The notes under the pieces: generated by a model
What the model was told of the DNA's origin: nothing
The model's database searches: none
Seen by the model: only the letters and a program-made list of their open reading frames with translations
Shown here: positions 58,167-64,000 of the stretch, piece after piece
Layout of the letters: every line of letters begins with the position of its first letter
Position numbering within the stretch: the stretch's first letter is position 1
Source: Micromonospora musae
GTDB lineage: Bacteria > Actinomycetota > Actinomycetes > Mycobacteriales > Micromonosporaceae
Assembly (NCBI RefSeq): GCF_003626635.1
Contig: NZ_RAZT01000019.1
Coordinates: 1-64,000 of the forward strand
Direction: 5' to 3'
Length of the DNA stretch: 64,000 bases
Translations under genes and position numbers: made by a program

Positions 58167-59051
58167 TCAATTGATCGGCAGGATCGCCGGCCCGCCCCCG
58201 GCGATCGACCGGGTGAGCTGGCGACCTCCCGACCAGAAGTAGCAGCGGACGCCCCGATCGCCCCGCGTCCACGCCTCCTTCGACGGGTAACGGAACGTGG
58301 TGCCCGTGCGGTAGCGCAACATGCTGTCCGCCGGCACGTCGGCGTAGTGCGCGACGACCGTACGACAGCGATCGTGGGCGGTCTCCTCGTCGCGCCGCGC
58401 CTGCTCGTACGACCGCTCCGGCGTGGTCCAGACACCCGCGTACTCGAACTGGTGCGGGGCGGTGCAGGCGGCCGGCGACAGCCGGGCCCACTCGTCGGAG
58501 TTCATGCAGCCGAGCCGCACCGAGGAGTCGTTCCGCAGCGCGCCCCGCAGGCTGCCGACCCGACTGACCGCCTCGTCGTCCTCACCGTTGACGCCGGTGA
58601 CCGCGTTCAACTCGAACATGTCGCAGCGGAACCAGCGACTGCCGACCCGCCAACCGGCCGCCGCGACCGGCAGCACCCGCACCGACAGCCGACCACCCCG
58701 CCAGTCACCGCCGGCGAACTCCCGGCCCCGGAGGTCGCACTCGGCGAAGGCCGCTCGTACGGCGGCGGAGCCGGGTGGCGGTGGCGCCGACCGCCGCGCC
58801 ACATCGGCGGGGAACGTTCCGACCTGGAACGTCTCCACCAGGTGCGGTGCCGCGCAGTCGACCGGCGGGTGGCTCGTGTGCGGACTCAGCGCCCCATAGC
58901 ACTCGCCGACGCGCGGGGTGAACTGCCGCGCCTCGGTCGCCGGCCGCCAGTCGTCGGTCAGGTCACCATCGGTGCCGGTCGACGCGGCACAACCGCCCAC
59001 CGTCGCGGCGAGCAGCGCAGCCCATATCGCCGCGAGCCACCGGCGTCGCAT
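58167..59051 (-). CDS. Septum formation family lipoprotein
   Basis: 294 residues. Lipoprotein signal (LAAIWAALLAATVGGC, lipobox TVGGC) and two copies of the Septum_form-type pattern: RVGECYG...PVDCAAPHLVETFQVGTFP and VRLGCMNSDEWARLSPAACTAPHQFEYAGVW, each with the CxAPHxxE motif. Cys pairs suggest extracellular disulfides. The name comes from family members and a direct role in septation is not established. ATG 59051 with GGGAGGG upstream. Single gene, head-to-head with the methyltransferase gene. Confidence 0.82.
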   Translation of the reverse strand: MRRRWLAAIWAALLAATVGGCAASTGTDGDLTDDWRPATEARQFTPRVGECYGALSPHTSHPPVDCAAPHLVETFQVGTFPADVARRSAPPPPGSAAVRAAFAECDLRGREFAGGDWRGGRLSVRVLPVAAAGWRVGSRWFRCDMFELNAVTGVNGEDDEAVSRVGSLRGALRNDSSVRLGCMNSDEWARLSPAACTAPHQFEYAGVWTTPERSYEQARRDEETAHDRCRTVVAHYADVPADSMLRYRTGTTFRYPSKEAWTRGDRGVRCYFWSGGRQLTRSIAGGGPAILPIN

Positions 59052-59207
59052 GTGTCACCCTCCCGCAGGTCCCCCGTGACACGGCGGAGCATAGGGCACC
59101 GGCGCGACCGACCGGCGCCCGGCCGACCGCCCGACGGACGGCGTTCGCCGCACCGGGGGGCGGTAAATGCGTTGAGTCGTTCCACCGGCGCGGGCAGGGT
59201 GGTCCGC

Positions 59208-59948
59208 ATGCTACGGGCACCGATCTGGGACGCGGAGACCGCCGAACGCTACGACACGCCGGGCAGCGGCATGTTCGCGCCGGAGGTGGTCGGGCCTACC
59301 GTCGAGCGCCTCGCCGCGCTCGCCGACGGTGGCCGGGCCCTCGAGTTCGCGATCGGCACCGGGCGGGTGGCCGTCCCGCTCGCCGAGCGCGGCGTACCCG
59401 TCACCGGCATCGAACTCTCCCAACCGATGATCCACCGGCTGCGGACCAAGGTGGACGAGGCGACGATCCCGACGGTCGTCGGGGACATGGCGACGGCTGT
59501 CGCGCCCGGCGAGTACACCCTCGTCTACCTGGTCTTCAACACGATCTCGAACCTGCTCACCCAGACCGAGCAGGTCGAGTGCTTCCGCAACGCGGCCCGC
59601 CACCTCGTACCGGGTGGACGGTTCGTGATCGAGCTCTGGGTACCGGAGCTGCGTAAGCTCCCGCCCGGCCAGCAGGCGGTGGTCTGGCACTCGGAGCCCG
59701 GCTACGTCGGGTTGGACATGTACGACGTGCTCAACCAGTACGCCGAGTCGCACCACTTCCGGTTCGACGAGAGCGGGCAGGCGCGGTTGAGCCGCAGCCC
59801 GCACCGCTACATCTGGCCCGCCGAGCTCGACCTGATGGCCCAGCTCGCCGGCTTCGAGCTGGAGAGCCGGCACGCGGACTGGACCGGCGGCGAGTTCACC
59901 GCCGACTCGCGCTCCCACGTCTCCGTCTACCGCCTGCCGCCACGGTGA
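59208..59948 (+). CDS. Class I SAM-dependent methyltransferase
   Basis: 246 residues. Motif I ALEFAIGTGRVAVPLAERG, post-I acidic GIELSQPM, motif II-like YTLVYLVFNTISNLL, and motif III HLVPGGRFVIELWVP. Rossmann-fold methyltransferase; the acceptor is unknown. It starts at ATG 59208, where the protein begins LRAPIWDAETAERYD, the usual N-terminus; the very long open frame upstream is a GC-bias artefact. Followed by three tandem 9-bp repeats. Confidence 0.88.
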   Translation: MLRAPIWDAETAERYDTPGSGMFAPEVVGPTVERLAALADGGRALEFAIGTGRVAVPLAERGVPVTGIELSQPMIHRLRTKVDEATIPTVVGDMATAVAPGEYTLVYLVFNTISNLLTQTEQVECFRNAARHLVPGGRFVIELWVPELRKLPPGQQAVVWHSEPGYVGLDMYDVLNQYAESHHFRFDESGQARLSRSPHRYIWPAELDLMAQLAGFELESRHADWTGGEFTADSRSHVSVYRLPPR

Positions 59949-59973
59949 CCATCAGGACCATCAGGACCGTCAG
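59947..59973. repeat. Three tandem 9-bp repeats at the methyltransferase stop
   Basis: GACCATCAG, GACCATCAG, GACCGTCAG; the first unit begins within the TGA stop codon. Confidence 0.8.
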
Positions 59974-59992
59974 CCGCTAGCCGCGCCGCCGG

Positions 59993-60541
59993 TCAGTGGT
60001 CGTCGAGCATGAACAGAAGCGTCGCGTGCTCGACGTCGAGGTACGCGATCCGCCACCGGCTGGACGTGTCCAACTCGTCGTAGACCCTGCTGGTCAGCCA
60101 CCGCGTCTCCGGCGGCAGGAAGCCGGAGAGGGCCGACCAGAGGTCCTCGGGGGTCCGCTCGGCGGCGTATTCCGCGGAGACGACCGGGTCGTAGGCGACG
60201 AACTCGTACCGCTTCGCCAACGCGCGCGCGTCCTCCGGGCGGAGCTCCACCACACCCTGGTACGCCCAGTCCGTCGGACCCGGCCCCCGCGAGCACGGGT
60301 CGCCCTTCGCCCGGGCCTGCCAGTGAATCGCGGGGTAGTCGCCGAGGCCCGGCAGATCCTCCGGCCGGTCCCACCGCACGGTGCGTACCTTCGCCTCCTC
60401 GATGGGCAGCGACTCCCGGCAGGTTGTCTGATGTGTCCAGTCGCTGCGAACCGCCAGGTAGCCGGCCGTGACCGCGCCGGCCGGCAGCAGTGCGACAGGG
60501 GCGCCGAGCACGGCCACCAGCAGCAGAATGCGCCTCTTCAC
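59993..60541 (-). CDS. Membrane-anchored or secreted hypothetical protein
   Basis: 182 residues starting with an N-terminal hydrophobic segment (RRILLLVAVLGAPVALLPAGAVTAGYLAV), then an extracytoplasmic domain with Cys in TTCRESLP and DPCSRG, and many aromatic residues (RWRIAYLDVEHATLLFML). I choose GTG 60541 because TACCCT stands 7 nt upstream and the signal-like segment then begins at once; ATG 60571 would add 10 residues. Family not recognised. Confidence 0.6.
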   Translation of the reverse strand: MKRRILLLVAVLGAPVALLPAGAVTAGYLAVRSDWTHQTTCRESLPIEEAKVRTVRWDRPEDLPGLGDYPAIHWQARAKGDPCSRGPGPTDWAYQGVVELRPEDARALAKRYEFVAYDPVVSAEYAAERTPEDLWSALSGFLPPETRWLTSRVYDELDTSSRWRIAYLDVEHATLLFMLDDH

Positions 60542-60548
60542 GGCCACG

Positions 60549-60554
60549 AGGGTA
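60549..60554 (-). promoter_or_regulatory. -10 element of a leaderless promoter (59993-60541 gene)
   Basis: On the minus strand TACCCT, 7 nt, then GTG 60541. Same hexamer and spacing as the 38071 gene. Confidence 0.5.
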
Positions 60555-60628
60555 CGGGCCGGATCGATCATCGTGGCATCGGCCGGCGCGGGGACATCGT
60601 GGCCGCAACGGTGCGGTTCAATGTGGCC

Positions 60629-60712
60629 ATGTCGATCGGTCGGGTAAGGAGGGTCGCGGGTCTCGCCGCCGCGACGGCCCTCGTCGTCCTCGCCGTACAC
60701 GCGCCCGGCTGA
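60629..60712 (+). CDS. Possible 27-residue membrane peptide
   Basis: MSIGRVRRVAGLAAATALVV then LAVHAPG: basic start, one hydrophobic helix. Located in the divergent region between two membrane-protein genes. No RBS or good -10, so weakly supported. Confidence 0.25.
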   Translation: MSIGRVRRVAGLAAATALVVLAVHAPG

Positions 60713-60818
60713 CCGTCGCTCGCGCCATACCCGTATGTCACCTATCCGACATCGCGTAGTGCGACAACATCGACCCGACCAGCATCAACACGCCGACACC
60801 ACGTGGGGAGCGCAGAGC

Positions 60819-61412
60819 ATGACCGACCCGTATCAGACTCAGCCGCCGCAGCAGCCCGATCCGCAGGGCGCCGCCCCGGTCCACCCGCCGCAGCAGTACC
60901 AACCGACCGCCGCCGGGTACCTGCCGCCGCCGGCCGACCAGCAGCTGCCGGCCGACCAGCAGGCGTCGGTCGACCAGCAGCCGCCGGCCGCGCCCGCCCG
61001 CGGCGGCCGCAAGCTGCTCATCACCGGGATCGTCTCGCTCGTCGCCGTGCTGGCGGTCGTCACCGCCGGCGTCGCCGTCTACGACACCTTCATCCGCGAG
61101 GACTCCGGCGTCGCCGTGTGCAAGGCGATGCGCGACGGCAAGGACATCCTCGGCAACGAAGAGCGCAGCGGTGACGACGAGATGACCGAGGCCGAGTACC
61201 GGGAGGCGCGGGAGCTGTTCGAGGACTCTCGTCACGAGGACATCCGGGAGCACGGCACCGCGCTGATGGACATCGCGTGGCAGGTGTCGAACCTGCCGGA
61301 GGATCAGGGGATGGGGGCGCTGGCGTTCCTCGGCGCGATGGGCACCCACATCTCGGGCCTGCAGACCGCCTGCGCCGACCAGGGCGTGATCGTCGACCTG
61401 AACCGGGACTAG
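60819..61412 (+). CDS. Single-pass membrane protein with Pro/Gln-rich cytoplasmic N-terminus
   Basis: 197 residues. Residues 1-62 are Pro/Gln-rich with repeated DQQ units (PADQQLPADQQASVDQQPP). A TM helix (KLLITGIVSLVAVLAVVTAGVAVYDTF, about 66-92) leads to an acidic extracytoplasmic domain with two Cys. This layout is common among actinobacterial membrane proteins of unknown function. ATG 60819 with GGGGAG upstream. The TAG stop lies inside the CTAG target of the MITE-like insertion. Confidence 0.7.
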   Translation: MTDPYQTQPPQQPDPQGAAPVHPPQQYQPTAAGYLPPPADQQLPADQQASVDQQPPAAPARGGRKLLITGIVSLVAVLAVVTAGVAVYDTFIREDSGVAVCKAMRDGKDILGNEERSGDDEMTEAEYREARELFEDSRHEDIREHGTALMDIAWQVSNLPEDQGMGALAFLGAMGTHISGLQTACADQGVIVDLNRD

Positions 61413-61577
61413 GGTCTGTTTCATAAGACCGTGCCCGGCTGCGCCGGCCCCAGGCGGCGACCGGCGGCGTTGGAGGTTCGTCCGGATACAACACCGGTAT
61501 CCGCGCGAACCTCCGCCTTGCCGGACCTCCGCCTGGGCCTCGGCTCGCTCGGGCGAGCCTTATGAAACAGACCCTAG
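61409..61577. mobile_element. MITE-like element with IS5-type inverted repeats
   Basis: Perfect terminal repeats GGTCTGTTTCATAAG (left) and its complement (right) bound about 161 bp, with CTAG immediately outside each end, as expected for target duplications of the IS427 branch of IS5. The interior is a foldback: GGAGGTTCG...CGGATAC pairs with GTATCCG...CGAACCTCC. There is no coding capacity. It would need a transposase in trans. Confidence 0.85.
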
Positions 61578-61591
61578 CCGCCGAACACCCG

Positions 61592-61625
61592 GAAGCCGCC
61601 CGCCCCACGAGGAGTGGGCGGCTTC
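61592..61625. terminator. Terminator between converging genes, displaced by the MITE
   Basis: A perfect 10-bp stem GAAGCCGCCC/GGGCGGCTTC with a 14-nt loop, followed by TTG. Without the insertion it would start about 20 nt after the stop of the 60819 gene. Confidence 0.75.
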
Positions 61626-61686
61626 TTGCTGCCGCTACGGCAGCGGTCCCCTCCCCGGCAGGTCGCTCATCGTCGGCCGGAGATGG

Positions 61687-62949
61687 TCAGCGCAGCGGAT
61701 CGAAGGGGCGCAGCTCCGCGGGCTGCCGACCGGTGGTGATCTGCTCGGCGAGCAGCTCGCCGGTGAGCGGGCCGAGCGTGATGCCCCACATGCCGTGGCC
61801 GCCGGCGGCGAAGACGCGCGGCGAGCCGGTGCGGCCGATCAGCGGCAGACCGTCGGGGGTGCAGGGGCGCGAACCGACCCACTCGTCGGCGCGGGCGTCC
61901 AGGTCCGCGCCGCGCAGCAGTGGACGGGCGGCCTCGGTGATCGCCCGGATCCGGCGGGAATCCAGCGGCGCCTCCGCGCTGCGGAACTCCATCATTCCGG
62001 CGACGCGGAGCCGGTCACCCAGGGGCGTGCAGGCGACCCGCTGCGCGGGGAAGTACACCGGGCCGGCCGGCAGGTGTTCGATCGCCACGCTGAAGCTGTA
62101 CCCACGGCCGGCCTGCACGACGGTCCGCACCCCGTAGCGCCGCGCGAGCGCGCCGAGCCACGTGCCGGTCGCCAGCACCGTGGCGTCGTACCGGTCGTCG
62201 GCGCCGTCGGCGGTCACCACCCGCACCGCGCTGCCCTCGTCGCGTACGTCCACCACGTCGGCACCGGTCACGATCGTCGCGCCGCGGGCGCGTACCGCTT
62301 CGGCGAGCCCGTGCACGTACTGCCCCGGGTTGACGAAACGCTGGCCGTGCAGGCGGATGGCGGCGCCGACGGCGTCGGCCAGCGAAGGTTCCACCTCCCG
62401 CGCCTCGGCGCCGGTGAGGACGTCGAACTCGATCTCCTGACCGGCGGCGCGGATGTGTCCCAGCTCGTCCAGGAGGACCGACCGTTCGGCCTCGGTCCGG
62501 TACGCCGCCATGAACGACTTCGCCTCGTACGTCTCCGACCCGACCCCGCCGGCCGTCAACGCGTCGTACGCCTCGAAGGCGCGCCGGTTCATCGGGATGT
62601 AGGCGGCCATTGCGGCCCGCCACTTCGATTGGGTGCTGTGCCGGGCGAAGGAGGTCAGGAACCGCAGCAGCCGGGGGTCGGCGCGCGGCGGGACGTACAC
62701 CGGTGACGCCGGGCTGAGCAGGGCGCGCAGCCCGTACCGGAGCACCGCCGGCTCCGGCAGGGGAGTGGTGATGCCGGGGGTGAGCCAGCCCGCGTTGCCC
62801 CACGACGCGCCCGCGGCCACGCCGGTGCGGTCGAGCACGGTGACCCGTACGCCGCGCTCCTGGAGGAACCAGGCGGTGGCCAGCCCGACCATCCCCGCAC
62901 CGATGACGGCGACGTGCTCAGGGGCGGGTACGGGCTCGGCGGCGGGCAT
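61687..62949 (-). CDS. D-amino acid dehydrogenase (DadA-like FAD oxidoreductase)
   Basis: 420 residues of the DAO family. FAD motif VAVIGAGMVGLATAWFLQERG, then GASWGNAGWLTPG and the mid-protein region AEAVRARGATIVTGADVVDV. C-terminal RPCTPDGLPLIGRTG and FAAGGHGMWGITLGPLTG complete the FAD site. It deaminates D-amino acids to 2-oxo acids with electrons passed to the respiratory chain. It may recycle D-Ala or other D-residues from the wall. ATG 62949 with GGAGAGC upstream. Confidence 0.88.
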   Translation of the reverse strand: MPAAEPVPAPEHVAVIGAGMVGLATAWFLQERGVRVTVLDRTGVAAGASWGNAGWLTPGITTPLPEPAVLRYGLRALLSPASPVYVPPRADPRLLRFLTSFARHSTQSKWRAAMAAYIPMNRRAFEAYDALTAGGVGSETYEAKSFMAAYRTEAERSVLLDELGHIRAAGQEIEFDVLTGAEAREVEPSLADAVGAAIRLHGQRFVNPGQYVHGLAEAVRARGATIVTGADVVDVRDEGSAVRVVTADGADDRYDATVLATGTWLGALARRYGVRTVVQAGRGYSFSVAIEHLPAGPVYFPAQRVACTPLGDRLRVAGMMEFRSAEAPLDSRRIRAITEAARPLLRGADLDARADEWVGSRPCTPDGLPLIGRTGSPRVFAAGGHGMWGITLGPLTGELLAEQITTGRQPAELRPFDPLR

Positions 62950-63156
62950 GGCGCTCTCCTTCGAAAAACGTCGGGGGCGGAGCCGTCCCGTCCCCGCAGT
63001 GCCCGGTCGTCGGCCGACCCGGCCAAACGATCATGCGCCACATCTCGGCCGGGGCGAACTATGTCGATGGTCACAGGGCGGGCGGACGAGCAGCCGTGCG
63101 CCGCCGACGCGAGCAGACCACGCAGGGCGGAAGGAGGGCGCGGTAGCTTGACGATC

Positions 63157-63654
63157 ATGGGGGACTGGGAGCTTCGGCCGGCTTCGGCGGCGGACGTCGA
63201 CGCGGTGGCCGAGTTGCGGGCCGTGGTGCTGCGGTCGGATCTTGAGCGGCTCGGGCGGTACGACGATCAGCGGGTGCGCCGGCGGCTGCGCGACGGATTC
63301 GCGCCGGCGCACACCTGGATCATCGAGGTGGGCGGCGCGTTCGCCGGCTCAGTGGCGCTGCGGCCGGCCGAGGACGCCCACTGGCTGGAGCACTTCTACC
63401 TGGCTCCGCATCTGCAGGGCAGCGGGATCGGCGGTGCGGTGCTACGCGGGCTGCTGGAGCGGTGTGACCGCGAGGGCGCCGTGGTCCGGCTGAACGTGCT
63501 GCACGGCAGCCCGGCCCGGCGGCTGTACGAGCGGCACGGATTCACGATCGAGGCCGAGGATCCGGTCGACGTGTTCATGGTGCGCCGACCGGCACCTTTC
63601 GCCGCGCACCGAAACGTTCCGCCCGTACCGTCCGGCGGTGCGCCAGACGAATGA
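63157..63654 (+). CDS. GNAT family N-acetyltransferase
   Basis: 165 residues. GNAT fold with acetyl-CoA motif A LAPHLQGSGIGGAVLRGLLE (Q-x-x-G-x-G) and motif B region RLNVLHGSPARRLYERHGFTIEAED. The acceptor is unknown. Two starts compete: ATG 63157, which lies 7 nt after TAGCTT (leaderless), and TTG 63148, which has AAGGAGG upstream. The protein begins GDWELRPASAADVDAV, the usual N-terminus of the family, from either. It overlaps the next gene by 17 nt. Confidence 0.88.
   Translation: MGDWELRPASAADVDAVAELRAVVLRSDLERLGRYDDQRVRRRLRDGFAPAHTWIIEVGGAFAGSVALRPAEDAHWLEHFYLAPHLQGSGIGGAVLRGLLERCDREGAVVRLNVLHGSPARRLYERHGFTIEAEDPVDVFMVRRPAPFAAHRNVPPVPSGGAPDE
63626..63631 (+). promoter_or_regulatory. -10 element of a leaderless promoter (flavin reductase gene)
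   Basis: TACCGT, 6 nt, then GTG 63638, with no Shine-Dalgarno; it lies inside the GNAT coding sequence. Confidence 0.45.
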
Positions 63655-64000
63655 TCACCTGACGATCCAGCCCAAGATCCTCTACTACGGCACGCCCGTC
63701 GTGTTGATCAGCACGGAGAACGAGGACGGGACGAGCAACCTCGCGCCGATGTCGTCGGCCTGGGCGCTCGGCCAGGTCGTGGTGCTCGGCCTCGGGGCGG
63801 AGGGTCAGACCGCCCACAACCTGCGCGAGCGGCCGGACCTGGTGATCAACCTGCCGACGGCGGAGCAGTGGCCGGCGGTGGAGCGGCTCGCCCCGCTCAC
63901 CGGCCGCGACCCGGTTCCCGACCACAAGCGGGGCGCGTTCCGGTACGAGCCGGCGAAGTTCGCCGCCGCCGGCCTGCGTCCGGAGCCGGCCGAGCTGGTA
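63638..64000 (+). CDS. Flavin reductase family protein, 3' end beyond window
   Basis: 121 codons visible of an FMN-binding split-barrel protein: LTIQPKILYYGTPVVLISTENEDGTSNLAPMSSAWALGQVVVLGLG, then TAHNLRERPDLVINLPTAEQW. Flavin reductase-like proteins supply reduced FMN or act as oxidoreductases. GTG 63638 follows TACCGT by 6 nt, so a leaderless start is likely even though it lies within the GNAT gene. The C-terminus is missing. Confidence 0.8.
   Translation, partial: MRQTNDHLTIQPKILYYGTPVVLISTENEDGTSNLAPMSSAWALGQVVVLGLGAEGQTAHNLRERPDLVINLPTAEQWPAVERLAPLTGRDPVPDHKRGAFRYEPAKFAAAGLRPEPAELV

Overview
The window is chromosomal DNA of a very GC-rich actinomycete (clearly above 70% G+C, strong third-position GC bias, many GTG and some TTG starts). 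Family content and intergenic repeats point to the Micromonosporaceae, most likely Micromonospora or a close relative. That placement is inference. I see no rRNA, tRNA, CRISPR array, prophage, transposase or biosynthetic gene cluster. It reads as ordinary chromosome with one small MITE-like insertion and several palindromic repeats.

Layout: 1-3458 (minus) holds a truncated sodium:solute symporter and a two-gene unit of paralogous unknown proteins. 4017-7809 is a complete conservon (cvnABCD: sensor kinase, roadblock, DUF742, small GTPase). 8017-12650 encodes a lactonase-type beta-propeller, a secreted solute-binding/VWA protein and a polyprenyl-phosphate sugar transferase. 12661-14423 is a divergent PP2C phosphatase/MarR pair. 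14473-18437 is the xylose module: a ROK repressor divergent from xylA-xylB, with a good promoter and an overlapping operator-like dyad. An MFS transporter follows. 20089-26396 (minus) is an alpha-glucoside import and hydrolysis operon (binding protein, two permeases, LacI regulator, GH13 glucosidase) with a LacI-type palindrome in front. It has no ATPase gene of its own.

26642-31541 carries a secreted M23 protein, TspO, an unusual NTase-BON-phosphoesterase-small membrane protein operon, a dTMP-kinase-like protein and an SDR. 31841-33711 is an RpiR-type regulator plus murQ, for recycling of cell-wall MurNAc. 34206-35207 is a group 2 sigma factor behind a SigR/SigH-type promoter match, followed by a convergent NlpC/P60 hydrolase. 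36747-40022 is a run of small conserved actinobacterial proteins. 40401-41486 is DAHP synthase with a foldable leader. 42918-46907 has a paired M16 protease and aspartate-semialdehyde dehydrogenase. 47153-54203 has a PPOX oxidoreductase, a TMEM175-like channel, a CBS protein, an SCP2/glycogen-debranching pair, a hydrolase, an isochorismatase and a GlxA-type regulator. 54082-57979 (minus) is a two-component operon with one normal and one apparently degenerate kinase. 58167-64000 has a septum-formation-like lipoprotein, a methyltransferase, membrane proteins, the MITE-like element, a D-amino-acid dehydrogenase, a GNAT protein and a truncated flavin reductase.

Regulatory themes: at least nine starts sit 6-7 nt after a TANNNT -10 hexamer with no Shine-Dalgarno, which suggests leaderless mRNAs. 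Most gene ends have strong GC hairpins. Two gene ends (after DAHP synthase and after the M16 pair) share an unexplained architecture in which a palindrome directly after the stop is followed by more than 100 nt of strongly G-biased RNA-like strand. This is the most intriguing non-coding signal in the window. I do not see a clear new multi-gene defence or catalytic system.
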